A DNA stretch of 64,000 nucleotides from Symbiodinium natans (lineage: Eukaryota; Sar; Dinophyceae; Suessiales; Symbiodiniaceae). Location of the stretch: contig CAJNDS010002634.1 of assembly GCA_905221605.1 (NCBI GenBank), positions 72,001-136,000 on the forward strand. Direction: 5' to 3'. The position numbers were made by a program, and so were the translations under genes. The notes beneath the pieces are model-generated. The model was not told the origin of the DNA. It did no database searches and saw only the letters and a list, made by a program, of their open reading frames with translations. Positions 51,181-63,486 of the stretch are shown here, piece after piece; position 1 is the first letter of the stretch, and the number at the start of each line of letters is the position of its first letter.

Positions 51181-52279
51181 AGAAGTTGAAGGTTTTGGCT
51201 GGCTATATTGGTTCCGGATCTGCTGTGAAGTGAAGCCAGCTGTCTCCGTGCACTTTGCGAGGGTGGCAGAGGAGCTCTTGCTTGATGCCGAGGTCAGTAC
51301 TCACACAGTTCCGGCTCTTGATGCGTTTCGCTTGTGCCTCTTTGGCTTGAACAGCTTGGGGAAGTTTTTATGCTCCCGCCGTTGGCTCCTTCCTGCTGCA
51401 GTTGCATCCTGCCTCAGTCTCTGCACACGCACCCCAGCGGCTCCTGCATGCCGTGGTTGCAGTGCGTGCCACCATGAACAGCCGGCATGCCTCCACTCGC
51501 GTGATTGCACCCCATCGGTAGAAACAGCTTTGATCGGCCGCCTGCATGCGAGAGTGATTCTTTGCCTGGAAAGCCCTCGTTCCAGGCACTTGCAACTTCT
51601 CGCATCCTTCGCCTTTGCTGTTGGCTTTCGGCCGCAGATATCCAGATGGGTGAAGATGGATCGAAATTGTAGACATTGTAGACACACTTGTTTCAGCTCA
51701 GGGTAGCAGGTGGCGTGCATTGCGAGCTTTCCATTGGCAGTTTGGATGTTCAACGCCTGCTTACGATCACGCTCCTTGCAGCTGGCATTCTTTTCCCATG
51801 CTTATGTTCTGCAGCATGCAGTGCGCGCAAAGCCAAACCGTTATGTAGCTTTTTACTTCACCACGAGACATATTCAGTTCTGTCCTTGCCAAGACGTGTA
51901 CCCTTTTAGGGCTCAGCCCTGATTTGCCTTTTGCCATTCCGCGGTGGTTTCTCGAACGCGAAGTTGGACCCTAAGAGCATGTTCTACGGGACATGTTTGT
52001 AGGACCAGTGAGAATCTGCAGTGCGCGAAGTGGGCACATGCCGGCATGCCAGGGACCCAGGTGCCCGACACCGCGTTGTGCTTTGCCCTTTGTAAAGGGC
52101 TTGTGCCAATGCGCTGGGCCAGCCCTCCTGTTGCAGTCGCCCACGTTTCCTGCGCTTTTGTGCACCCATCGTGCAAGTGCCAGACCATGGCATCACCCTT
52201 CATAAGGCCTTCCCGGCTGTTCGCCCCGGGTGCCCAAGGAAGGGGTGGCACACATTGCGTTCGCGTTGATGTCGCGTTG

Positions 52280-52980
52280 ATGTGCCTCGTCCATCGTTCG
52301 GAATGTGACATTGCCGAAAGCACGAGGTGTAGCTACGGCACCGTTGTGAAGCGCAGGAGCCTCCAGGGACCATGCCTCTCTTGAGAGCATGAAGCACTCA
52401 TTGGCTTCTTTCTGTAGGCTTCTTTCCTTAGGATGTCGTTCTTCTCCCAAAAATTTCCTTGCAGCTGGTTTCTTGAGTTGCTCTTCGTTTCTGTGCGTAC
52501 CAGCCGACTGACGCAAGCCGATTCATGTTTAGATCTCGAGATTTGATGCCGTGCCTGGCGCAGTCTCCACTGGCGCAGTCTCCACATCTAGGGTGGCCCT
52601 AGCTTCTCGGTTCTTCTAGCTGTAGAACCTTCATAATTACAGCGAGTGGCAAAGAAATCCTCTTGATCTGTCAGTGGAACGTGCGCAAAAGTTCTCTCTA
52701 GGCGTGAGCTGAAGGTCTCGCTGCAGTCATGCACGGAGGTCAGAAAGAGTCGCGGCACTTGCCAGAATGTGCGCGCAGAAGGGTTTGGCTTGTTCACGGA
52801 CCTTGAAATTGAGAGGTCCCTTTTCAACATGCGGTCTCTTCCTTCTTGTCCCCTCCCAGTAGTCAGTCCCATGTCGGAGGCGGTGGCCAGACCCCCTGGA
52901 CACTGTCAGCCCTGCCTGAAGCATTTAGCATGGGCTCGATTACTACACCGAGCTCCGTTCTCGTAAAAAAGTCAAGGGTC
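52280..52980. repeat. Segmental duplication, copy 2
   Basis: Partner of 50480-51180, same orientation. The 1.1 kb between the copies (51181-52279) holds no recognised gene; a plus ORF at 51230-51706 is of unknown type. Confidence 0.85.
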
Positions 52981-55655
52981 GAATGAGCAAGCCGGTCTGT
53001 GCAACTCATGTTCGCGTCACAGGCACTTTTCCTTGGGCCGTGACAAAGGACCTCTCCCGCTTTGCTCTGGCTGAGACTCCGGCTTTGAACCAAGCTGTTC
53101 TGGCACAGCCCCTCCCGAAGCACGATCTCGCGAGCGATGTGCCTGTTCTGGCATAGCTTCTCATGGACTAGCTTGGATGCCGGGCCCGCCGCAACAGGTC
53201 CACAAACGTCCAGAATCTGAGCAGGGTCCATCGCAGCGGCTCTCTCTGAGTACTCAGGGTGCTTGTTTGTGGAAACCCAGCCGTGTGCGTGTACCCGAGA
53301 ACCGGTTTGGGCTTCCTTAAAGTCCTCCCTGCGACCCGAGCGCTGCATCGTTGGGCAGATTCGGCCTGCAAACTCCAACTGCCATGGAAAGCTCAGTTTT
53401 TGCCTTCACAACGACACCCACAAACTCATAGCCTTGCCGCTTCGTGCCCTCCTCAGCATTCTCAGCATGGACGTAACCAATGTGGGCGGGGGCGTCCCTG
53501 GCATGGCCAAATCTGCGATTCGGCGTGGTTGTTTTTGCGGACCTTCAGAGCAAGCAAAGCCACGAAAGCCAGGTGCCAAGTAAAGGGCCCGGCATCCTTA
53601 CCCGCTGGGGCCTTGGCCAGGTTGCCCTCCGCGACGTGATGCGGTTTCCGTCGAAAACGTGTCAAACACTGCGGCACCGCCAGGATGACTCCCTTGAGTC
53701 GCTAAGGCATCTCATGTGCGACTCATGTCAGCATGCCCTCCGTGCCCTTTTGCATGAGGGCCCCGGATTCATTTTGCCTTGTTTACGTGCTTCTCCCTTA
53801 CAGAACCTCGCAGTGCTCGTTGGCAGCCTGCCGAAATTTTGGTGCTGCAGGCGACACCAGACACACTAAGCACCAGGCCAGGTGCTGGGCGCGTGGCGCT
53901 GCCTTGAGCGACTTTGCCCAGCGGCCCAGCACGTGAGGCTTGGCAGCGGCAAGCAGGTGCTGGCAGCCTGCAAGCTTTAACGTTTAAGCCTCCGCCTCGA
54001 TGTTCATGAGCTGATTGTTTTGGATGTTGGTGGTGTACTTGACCACTGTGAGATGATGGACTCGGCGGCCTGATGGCAACTTCCCCTTTAGAGCTTTAAC
54101 TGCTTGTAAGCCGCTCTCCGTCCAGCAGCTCGGTCTCTTGCAGGTATGCAAAGTTGCTTCCGGCAAACAGTTGTTAAAGGCAGGCATGTAGGAAAGCTTT
54201 CAGGTTCACGGAGCCAAGCACTTTGCTGGCCTGGAAAAACGTCAAACAACAGCAGTTCTGGGACGGGCCTGCTGCGAAAGAAACGTGTTTCCGACGCTTC
54301 CACACGAAAATCCCAGACCGACTTGCTAAGATGATCAGCCTTCTCTCGGATTATGAAGTTGGGGTATATTCATTTCCCACAAGGTACGCTCGGTGCTCGT
54401 CGCCCTTTAAAGCTTTCGGCGCGTTTGCGCTGCAGCAAAGCAACGTCCCCGTGCTTTGGTTGGTGTTGGAGAGACAGCGTGTGCAGCCTCGGCAGCCGCT
54501 GCCGCTGCCGCAGCCGCTGCTGAAGCCGCTGTGGCCGCAGTCTTGAGGTGCGCTGCTTTCCTCGGATTTCCACCTGGCGTGGCCGATTCTCACGGGTCGG
54601 GCCCGACTCAACAGACCTGAGCCCTGTATGCAGCTCGTACCGCCCATCTGGAGCTCGACTTGTCGCAGTCCGAGGCTTGCGGCGTGGCACAGGTCAGCAG
54701 TGAAACGTCGCAGAATCGGCTGCGCTTGGCGAGCTATGCTTTGCCGGCGGCTTCCTTTCAGCATGCCTTCCCTGCCTTCCTGTGCCACCCTCCGACAGAC
54801 CACCCTTCCATCTTCTTGCTGTTCACATCTGCTAAAACTGTCTGAAGCATTGTCAGAAGCAACAACCAGGCGGGTTCGGGCTAAAGCGAACTTGGCGTGC
54901 AGTGGCATCTTTCAGCTGCGCCACTTGCCAGAGTTTGGCTTTGCGTCTTGCCAGGCATGGGCTCTCCCGATTTCTCTGAAGGGCGCACTTGCCAACAATA
55001 TCTTGATCGAAGGCTTCCCTGCAGGCTTGCAGCGACTTCCCATGTTCAACTTGTTCGACAGTGGTCCTCGGAGACCCAACAGCATCACCAGTGACGTCCT
55101 GCCTTGTCCAGGTGCCCATATCAAGTCCGTTCAGTCGGGAGCTCATCTGGTGACTGTCCCAATGTTGGGCAATGGTCTGCGCTATGCACTCCTCCTGTTG
55201 CCAGCCTGCGATGGGACGTCCGTCCAAGATATTTCTGTTCTCAGTGCCAGCGGGCGTTTGCTCGACTGCTTTGCTTCTTCTGCCTGCAGCCATTGAGTAG
55301 ACATGCTGCCCAAGTCCATCCTGCAAAGCATGTTATATGCGTGGCAACGGCACTGGCATCTTCAGCAAGAAGCAGATTCAAATGATGCCGCAAAGTTTGA
55401 GCTGAATCGAAATCAGCCGGCCAATGCCTTGCCTATCCCTGCAGGCCAGGGTGCCAGATTGCTTGGGACATGTCGTTTTCGAATAGTTTGCTGAACCAGG
55501 GGAAGTCTCCATGAGTTGAAGTTGAGGTCGGTAGGGAAGGGTATGATCCAGAGAAATAAAGCTTTGCACTTTGTCCACAAGGCTGGTGGCAGGTGCTGGC
55601 CGCCAGTATGTATGCTGCCTTTCAAGATGGGGAGCAGATGGAGGGGAGCATGTAA
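52981..55655. other. No recognised gene
   Basis: Several mid-length plus ORFs, the longest 54628-55296 with ALANNILIEGFPAGLQRLPM and VTVPMLGNGLRYALLLLPAC. The latter faintly recalls a serpin core strand, but not enough to name. It may contain exons of an unknown gene. Confidence 0.4.
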
Positions 55656-55659
55656 GCAG

Positions 55660-55935
55660 TGCAAGCTCCATGTGTCAACTTCAACAACTTCCTGAATCGC
55701 CCCGCTGCCTGCCTAGCAGCGCAAGCAGTGAAAGTGGATGCGCTGTATGGCCGGCGTTCACGGAGCCTTCGGCCCCCACTGCCGACCAGACAAGCCCTGT
55801 GTTAGTCCATTTAGTCCAGCAGCGCCGTCGGCGCCGCAGTAGGTCTTTGAGGGCATGTGAAAAATGTGCTTCTGTAGTTTCTTTGCCTCTTCCATGTGTA
55901 AATCCATGATGGTGAGGGACAAGGCGTTCTCTAGC
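55660..55935. repeat. Tandem duplication, copy 1
   Basis: About 275 bp, repeated at 55958-56232 with a period of about 298 bp and roughly 85-90% identity by eye. Both contain CGCTGCCTGCCTAGCAGCG and GAGGGCATGTGAAAAATGTG. Confidence 0.88.
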
Positions 55936-55957
55936 CATTCAGAGCGATTTGTAGCGG

Positions 55958-56232
55958 TGTAAGCTTCATGTGTCGAAATCAACAATTTTCCTGAATCGCT
56001 CCGCTGCCTGCCTAGCAGCGACAGCAGTGCAAGTGGATGTGCTGAACGGCCGACGTTCACGGAGCCTTCAGCCCTCCCTTCCTACCAGACAGGCCCTGTG
56101 TGGCTCTGCCGGTTACCCCACTTAGTCCAACAGCGCTGTCGGCGCCGCAGGTCATTGAGGGCATGTGAAAAATGTGCTTCTGCAGTTTCTTTGCCTCTTC
56201 CATGTGTGCATTCAGGACGGTGAGGCAAAGAT
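55958..56232. repeat. Tandem duplication, copy 2
   Basis: Same orientation as copy 1. It has an extra block (GGCTCTGCCGGTTACC) after the CCTGTGT motif. Confidence 0.88.
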
Positions 56233-58670
56233 GTCCTCAAGCCGCGTAAACGCTTTCATCCCCTACAAGACCCCAGCCCCTAGCATAGGCTAGCATGAAC
56301 ACCCAATTTGCTACTTTGCAGGTGCGGTGAAGGTGTTAAGGTCAAGACCAGGAGTCTGTTCCTGACTTGTCTGGTTCCTTTTCGCATTGGAAGACAGCCT
56401 CGTCTGCGTGCGTGAGAAGGCATGCCCTGCTGCATAAACATCATGCTGGCCACTCTCTTTCATGTTCGCCTCGACACTGCCAATGGATCGGGCTCCCCAA
56501 AGAGGTCGTTCCTGCCTCTAAGTGCTTGACTGGAGATGGAGTCGTGAACGCAAGCATTGTCGGCCGTCCTTTGGCAGTTGCCGGTAGGCCCGGCGTATGA
56601 TGTGCAGGAGTAGGAGGTGGTTTCCGTCCAGGTTGCCAACATGTGCCAAACCTGGCTGCTTCTGAGGCGAAGCCCGACATCTTTCTGAAGCGGCTGGGCT
56701 TCAGTCACATGCACCAGACACGTCAAATGTCGCCTGTCGTGCCACGTTGATCCGATCGGTGCGGCCCTTGGCCACCTCGGGTTAGTGTGACGTCCATCTT
56801 CTCGAGGTCAGACAGGAAGTCCACACACGTGGCGCGCATGATGGGGCTGGGGGATCAGATTGCCATTCGCCACCTGGGCCTTCCCGTCAGCCCGGTGGCC
56901 ACGATGGGAGAACAGCAGCGTGACCTCCATTGCACAGGCGGTGATTGTTATTGACCACGCTTTGTGCGTTCTGGGTGCTCCCGTGCCTGCTGCCAAGTCG
57001 CGGCGGTTCTTCCAGGCTTCAGTCGCTTCTTGCGGTTCCCTAGGGCCTTTTACCTAGGACCTAGGGCCATTTACTCCACCATAAGCGCAACCACGAGCAT
57101 GCGCCTTGCAAAGCTTCCTGGGGCTCCTGTTTCGCGGACCCTCCAGCCCTCGGCAGGTCTGCGATGCATTTCATGTGGAGGCTCAGGTCCCCACCGCCCT
57201 GTGATGATCGAATGTAAGGCGCCGTAGCACGCCCAGTGCACTCAAGGCGCACATGCCTCCGCACGTGTTGCTCTCGCAACCTGCGTCAAAAAATGGCTTC
57301 AGCGGGCTGACCGTGAACTGAACTGAACAGTGTGCATGGCCCTTTCTTGCGGATGACTGCAGCTAGTGGGCACATGTAGGCAATGTCATGCAGTGTCATA
57401 ATTAGCATGATTGCTTAGGGATGTGTGTGCGAAGGGGTCAGCGTGGCCAGAGTTTTTGCGCATGCCAGGGGCCAGGTCGGGTACGGATCAGGCTTTGGCA
57501 CTGGTCTGGCTGAAAATTCCTCCAACTTGAAGCCGTTGGTTTCACAATCTTCCTTTAACCTGTCCACCCCAGCTCCCAAAACTTTGATAGGACAAAGCCC
57601 CCATGAAGCCTTCAAGAAGAAGCCCTTCTCGCAAGTATGTGGGGAAACCGCCGCTTCCTCGGATTCTGTGGCTCCAAACCTGCGCAGCTCGACGGGGAGG
57701 GGCCGCGGCCTCCGCCGCACCGGGGGGCTAAGGGGCCGAGTGGTACCCCGCCCAGGCCGGGTCTTATGGTGCTTCTGTGCAATCAGCGAAGCATCTCCAG
57801 TCTTCACAGCCTTGTCTCACGTCAGTATTGAAAAAGTCAGGTGGACACCAACCGAAAACTGCCAGCAATAGGCATGGTACATGGAGCAGGGCTGAGAGGT
57901 TCGGATTCAGAGGCAGTGGGGCAATAGCCAGCAGTCTGGTAGAAGCTAGAGTTGCGATGCTCTGAGAGGCAGAACTCAAAAAAGCCATAGCGTTCGGGCG
58001 ACGAAGCGTGCGTAGAAGTTCCTTGCCCGCTTTCTTGGGCATGCGGAAGAAGCAGATGCGACAGTCGCCGTACATATCCAGCGCAGTAGTCTTGTCGTCA
58101 TCAACAGGACTTCGTCATGTATGCTACCCGTGCAAAGTGACAAGGCTCGTGGCCCTCACAAACACATTTCCTTCTCTGCAAATAAGACTCGAACCCTTGA
58201 CGGGAAGCTTCAAAGCAAAAAAGCCGGAATTCCAAGCTCCTGAAGTCGAAAAGACACCTCAGACCAAACTGTGCAGGTAGTCATGGCTTTGCATCCGGGC
58301 CTGGGCCCTGCTGCGCTGATAGGCGGTCCTGTGGTGTTCTTCGGTAGGTGAATTTCAAGACATTTCGGTGGGGCCGGTAAGGCACCCGAAACCCCAAAAT
58401 CTGCGTGATGGCAGGGCCTCCTCCGCTGCCAGTATTGCTGCCACTTGCCGCACAAAACCCGACAAAGACACGCAAACCTTGAAATGCTTGTGCACTGGGC
58501 AGGGCTAGATTCTACGCGGCACTGCGGTCTGACATCCCAAATCTGGACCTCAAGATCCGGAGTTAGGGACAGCCTATGGTCTCTGGTTGGATCGTGCCGA
58601 CGAAAGGGCAACGTTGAACTGTGCCACCGAACGTGGGATTCCGAGGTCCAATTGCGAAGCTCGAAACCAC
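56233..58670. other. No recognised gene
   Basis: ORFs of unknown type at 57425-57871 (plus) and 57764-58075 (minus). A plus stretch ending at 58277 reads KAKKPEFQAPEVEKTPQTKL, similar in style to the Lys/Pro/Glu-rich exon candidate at 59.2 kb. Confidence 0.4.
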
Positions 58671-58720
58671 ATGGGCCATCATGGGCCATCATGGGCCATC
58701 ATGGGCCATCATGGGCCTTT
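58671..58720. repeat. Ten-base tandem repeat CATGGGCCAT
   Basis: About five copies in a row. The unit is nearly palindromic around GGCC. A (GAA)n run follows at 58742-58772. Confidence 0.9.
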
Positions 58721-59153
58721 TGGTTCGGCTGAGGGTTTAAGAAGAAAAAGAAGAAGAAGAAGAAGGAGAAGTGGGCCAGTGATAGTGTCCCAGCAAAACA
58801 TGTATGCCGACTCGAAGAGGTTGAAGTTCCCGGTCTGGCCAGAGGGCGGACATAAAGCTAAGTCCCAAAACAAGTGAAACCCACCAAGCTACCTAGCTCC
58901 CAGCATCAAAGTGCACGAAGAACTTCTTCAAGAGACCTTCAGCACCCCTCAACCCCCTTGAATGTAACCCTGTGTTTCTGAGGCTCACGTCGCGAGTCCG
59001 TGACCTCCACGAATGAAGGGAGGCCCTGCGGTTTCTTTCTTGCGGGCGTGAGTGTGTAGACTTCTAAGTTGACACAAGGGTCTTGGGAGGTTTCCAGAGG
59101 CCCTTCATTGGAACAGGCCTTTTCCTTGGTCGGGAGGTCTTGGTCATGGCCTC

Positions 59154-59396
59154 ATGGCCTTGGAAATTGAGATGGCACGGATGTCGCGACTGCCCTCTTT
59201 GTTTCGATCTCCCAAAGGGTCCCCAAGAGTCCCAGCTTCCAAGCCCCCAAAACGTCCGGACAAACCGGAAGCCCCCGAAGCCGAAAAGACATCAAAAGCT
59301 CCTAAAAAGCCTGCAGGGGAGGGAGGCCCTAGCACGCCCGAAAGAGACAAATTTCTAGGGCAAGCAGGGCAGCTCGCAACAAACCCGAAGCCCTAA
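59154..59396 (+). CDS. Candidate Lys/Pro/Glu-rich exon
   Basis: ATG-started frame MALEIEMARMSRLPSLFRSP followed by a Lys/Pro/Glu-rich stretch (KPPKRPDKPEAPEAEKTSKA). The composition suits a disordered N-terminal tail. It lies 0.6 kb upstream of the coiled-coil exons on the same strand and may belong to them, but no splice link was found. Confidence 0.3.
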   Translation: MALEIEMARMSRLPSLFRSPKGSPRVPASKPPKRPDKPEAPEAEKTSKAPKKPAGEGGPSTPERDKFLGQAGQLATNPKP

Positions 59397-59981
59397 GCTT
59401 CAAACCTTCATCTCTCTGCAGTTGCCAAAAAACCCCCAAACCTTGACCCCAGACGCACACCTGCCCGAGAAACCCTCAAACGCTCTGTCTGATTCGGAGC
59501 TATGTGGATAGGTTTCGGTTGCATTTGGCGGTCCGGTCAACCCTCACAATGTGTGTATACAAGGTCCTCGTAGCTTTTTCGGGCAAGTACTTGCTTTGAC
59601 TTGTTTGGTTAGTGTTTCGTGGTAAGATGCCTTGTGGCCTCGTAGATGTCCGTGGGAAGCTTTCTTCTCGCAGTATCTTTTCACCTTGTCTCGGTGGGTG
59701 ACTTTTAGTTTCAGTCTTCGGATCGGTGTTGGCTCTTTTGGTTGACCTCACCCGAAAGCCTAAACCTCCTTTGGGCTTTTCGCAAGAACTTCGGAAAAAT
59801 CAGATGAATCTGTGTTGAGTATGGGGTGCAAGAGATCCTCTGCTGGCCCTGATCTGCTATTTGCTTGAGGATAAAAAAGCTCTGTCTTGCCTTTGTTAGG
59901 AAGAAAATTGGCTTGCCACCTGAGTGTATTTCTATACTGCTACATGGTCCCCTATCTCCTGTTTCTGTTTCCTGTTTATGG

Positions 59982-61126
59982 TGCTGGGGAGGGGAGGGAG
60001 AGCAGGAGAGACTGCGCAGGAAAGAGGATGCCACCAGCAGCGCCATCGCGATGCTCCAGGATTCGATGAATGCACTCGAGGACCGGCTGAAGCTATGAGA
60101 CCTCAGGGGTGTTTAAGGCTGCTTAGGATGGATACGGCAACTCAAAGAAGAAGAGGGGGAGAGACCGAACGCGAGACCATTCTGAACAAAGTGTTGTTGG
60201 GCCATTTCTTGCAGCTCTTGGGAAGCAGCTGCGCAGCCCTTATATATATATATATATATATATATAAATTGTATATATGTATATACACCCTTATGTACAT
60301 ATATATATAATTCTTGTCCCGGTGCCTCGGCAGGCTAAAGAGGAGCAGCTGATGGAAACCAAGAAGCTTCATGCGAAGGAGGCGCCGGAGAACCCTTGAG
60401 CCCAAAATCCCCCGTCCTCATGCAAGGATTGCAGCTTCTTTTCCCGGCTTGTTCTTTCTCCAAGCACGAAGTAGGGCGGAGTCCACCCTGATATTGCTGG
60501 GTACCGCTGGTGCATTCTCCGGCACGGGGTGCGGTTAGCTTTCGTCACCTGACTTTAAGGTGTAGACCAGGAATCGTCTTGATGCATATTTGGCATGTGC
60601 TTGAGTCGCAGGGGTTGTGCAAGTCCTGGCTGGCCTTAAGCATTCACATGCTCGAGTCCCCAACACGAAAGCAGCCTGAAAGCCCTAAGTGCGTGCTTCG
60701 CACATGACTCACTAAACAGGCCTGCTTCAGGATTCCGAGGATTCCGACCTGATAAAAAAGGTGTCTGATGTCCGCACGTGCCTTCAAGCACCTCAAGCCT
60801 TGTACAAAGCCAAGCCACCAATCCAGATATGGTCATGTCTCTAAATTAGGGTCCCTTCTGGGGTCCTTTTGTCATAAAGTGGTCCCTAATTTTTAGGGAG
60901 CTTGGGAGGTTCCCCCCTTATACTAACCGTCCTTAACAGGAACTACAGTACCCCCTACTCTACTCCCTACCTAAGGACTGGTACCAGTAGTCTAAGGGGG
61001 AACATCCCAAGTTAGGGTTCCCAAAAAGGGCACCAAGATGTGGAGAGCTGACCATCTCATGGCCTGACATCCGAGGTGGCCGAACTGAAAGATGAGATCG
61101 CCCACCTCATTGACATGCGGACCGGG
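59982..61126 (+). CDS. Candidate coiled-coil protein gene, four exons
   Basis: Exons (start of first uncertain): to 60085, 60127-60232, 60334-60381, 61076-61126. Peptides: EQERLRRKEDATSSAIAMLQ and MNALEDR; MDTATQRRRGGETERETILN; AKEEQLMETKKLHAKE; VAELKDEIAHLIDMRTG. Heptad-like leucine/charged patterns run through exons 1, 3 and 4. All donors are GC, acceptors are AG|G, and the phases agree at all three junctions. The first intron would be only 41 bp. Function unknown; coiled coils suggest a structural or scaffold role. Ends at a further GC donor, so it continues beyond 61126. Confidence 0.42.
60240..60310. repeat. TA-rich microsatellite
   Basis: A (TA)13 run and a shorter ATATAT run, within an intron of the candidate coiled-coil gene. 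Confidence 0.9.
60845..61025. repeat. MITE-like imperfect inverted repeat
   Basis: The arm 60899-60921 (GCTTGGGAGGTTCCCCCCTTA) is complementary to 60993-61014 (TAAGGGGGAACATCCCAAGT), with weaker inner complementarity around CCTTAA...CTAAGGACTGG. No ORF. It lies in an intron of the candidate coiled-coil gene. Confidence 0.65.
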
Positions 61127-61146
61127 GCTCGATCCGACTCATGAGG

Positions 61147-61228
61147 GTGTAGGGTTTAGGGTTCAGGGTTTAGGGTTCAGGGTTCAGGGTTCAGGGTTCA
61201 GGTTTAGGGTTCAGGGTTTAGGGTTTGG
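61147..61228. repeat. Telomere-like tract (TTTAGGG/TTCAGGG)
   Basis: About eleven copies, alternating TTTAGGG and TTCAGGG, on the plus strand. Confidence 0.9.
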
Positions 61229-61229
61229 C

Positions 61230-62205
61230 TCCGGGCGAAGTCTGACGCCTGTTGCAGAAGGGACCAAACTGCAGGGATTTCCCACTTCGCGGGTTGCTAT
61301 GGAAGATAGGAAAGCTGAAGCCCAGGTCTTTTGCAGGTTGCCCTTCCGAAAGGGCCCCAACTTCAAAAGGGGTGGCTTCAAAGGCCATCCAGCCCTACAG
61401 TACATCTTCCCCCTGGTTCTTAGTAGAGAATAGTAAAATTAGTGCCCTCTGCATACCTTTTCCGGGATTATACAGGCCACCAGATTCCTGCATTCCCTTC
61501 TAAGAACCAGCCAGTGTCAGACTTGGTGGTGCCGTGGACTTCCTGGCTCCAGCATCTGGTTTTAATCCCGTGGCGCACTCTATGTCATGTGCAACCAGCA
61601 GCATGCTTTTGAGCCCCGCCACAGAAAGGACACCGCCTGAAGAGTCAGCAATTGCGTAGCCCGGCCCTTCTGAGCCGCCCTTGTCATCGGCTTGGCGATG
61701 TCCTCAGTGGGTCCAAGGCCCTTGCCTTAAGCGAAGAAAGCCCGAAGAAAGCCTTCAAAAGCCTGCAATCCTCGTGTCCCGGACACCCTGATGATTCGGT
61801 TCCCTGTCCCTCAGCTCGTGTCTCTCACGGTTACTCAGGGTTGTGGGCCATCGACATGGCAGGATTGTAGGGTCAACTTGGGCCCTGACCCCTGCATCTT
61901 TCGTCCTGAGCCAGGGCCCCAAACAGCAGCGGCCCCCGCCGCAGCCCGCAACCTTGAAGTCCGGAATGTCCCAAGCACGAAGCCCGAGTAAACCTGACAT
62001 CTTTATGTTCTATCACTTTATTGTGAGGCATAGTCTTAGTGTCCTTCTGGTTGTTGCTATCATGAGTATTCTCACGACGAAATGAATGCCAAGTATTTTC
62101 GAGCTGTGCATGTGATTTTGTTTGTTATTGATGTTTTTAATGTTCAAAACTCATGAACTCTGGTAGCAGCCCGGACCCCCCCAGCTTCTGTGCCCAAAAG
62201 TTAAG
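61230..62205. other. No recognised gene
   Basis: Short ORFs only; further exons of the coiled-coil candidate could be here (VAMEDRKAEAQ near 61300) but cannot be supported. Confidence 0.4.
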
Positions 62206-62209
62206 GACC

Positions 62210-62389
62210 ATGCGCCGAGCTCTCGTCCCTCTGCTGGCAGCGCGTAGCTTCTGCCAGGCAGCTTCGGGCGGGTTCTACAGGGGGGGAAATATAATATATG
62301 ATAATCATCATACAGAAAAAAAGCTTGAGCCTTTAACTAAAACTTATTGGGAGTTTGCTGCCAAGGTCTTCTCGGCTTCGCACTTATAG
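62210..62389 (+). CDS. Candidate first exon with mitochondrial-type presequence
   Basis: ATG at 62210 gives MRRALVPLLAARSFCQAASG. It is Arg/Ala/Leu/Ser-rich with no acidic residue in the first ~20 positions, like a mitochondrial targeting peptide. The frame then becomes AT-rich (NIIYDNHHTEKK), so a donor near 62280 is likely. The downstream exon was not identified. Confidence 0.3.
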   Translation: MRRALVPLLAARSFCQAASGGFYRGGNIIYDNHHTEKKLEPLTKTYWEFAAKVFSASHL

Positions 62390-63486
62390 GGTGCATGGTT
62401 GGTGTGTCTCGCGGATGGCGTGCTGCAGGAAGTGATCGTACAAGCATAGGTAGTTCAAGAAATGCCAGGAGCTGCCGAGCAATTTGCAGGCAGATGCAGC
62501 TGTCTGAGTTCTTGATTCCAACACACACACACACATATCCGAACAAAACTCTCAACCCAAAACCTGCATGTAGTGTCCCCAGGAATCACGAATCACGTGC
62601 TTGTCAGTCTCAGTAAACCCAAGCAACCATGCTAGTGTTTTGGTAGGTCCAGAAGCAGCCCCTCCGGTGCTTTGCGACCACGCCGTGGCGGAACCCAGCA
62701 TTCACTTTTCAAGCGTTGCATCCTTCAAGGACCCCAAGCCCGCAATCCTAGATCGACCTGTCAAGACATTAATGGGACTGTTGCTTGGGCTGCACACCGG
62801 GTCTGGCAGGAGTGAGCCAGTGAGATCCTGCCATCCCTCCACCACTGTTGATAACCACACGTGTTAGTTATCGTTTTTCTGATGACTTTGAACTACTTCC
62901 TTGGCACCTTGATGTTCAGGATGAGCCACGCACATGTGTTCTCTTGGATGCCCCGATACACCAGCAGAGTTTGAACTGGGGGTGTGGCAGTGGCGGGTGT
63001 CAGGTTTAGGGTTTAGGGTTTAGGGTTGAGGGTTTAGGGTTGCCAGTGACCTGACTCCACGTAGAGTCCCAGGCGCTCGGTGGATTTCCCAGGGCTCGCA
63101 TCCGCACCCACCCCTGAGCTGGTCCTGGGGACAGCGCCGGCACCTGAGGCTGGGTTCATTCTGCCAGACACGCTGTTGCCGTTGCTGTTGCTATCCGGCG
63201 ACCCCAGCTAGCAAGTGTACAGGATAGGCAAAGGACATGCAACTGACACGAAGTTAGGTTTGAGAAAGGAAGTGTGGGTGGAGAGGGATGCTCTTTAGTT
63301 GCTTTCAACCTTGGTGCCTGCAAATCCGTCGCATGTTTTGCCCAACTTGTAGGGATGTTGAAGGATAATGGTGCTCCAGTGTGTGCCTAAGACAGAGTAT
63401 GATGGAAGAGCACGAGCAGCATGAACAGCTACATGTGCAGAAGATGACATGCCTCAACACGGTTACAGTCTGCTAGCTGTGGCTGA
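62390..63486. other. No recognised gene; telomere-like tract
   Basis: A TTTAGGG tract of about six copies lies at 63003-63043, and an (AC)n run at 62520-62537. Otherwise nothing is recognised. It may include 5' exons or the untranslated leader of the Rae1-like gene. Confidence 0.5.

Noticed and set aside
54628-55296. Possible serpin fragment (VPMLGNGLRYALLLLP)
   Set aside because: Similarity is limited to one short stretch; no hinge or reactive loop was found nearby.
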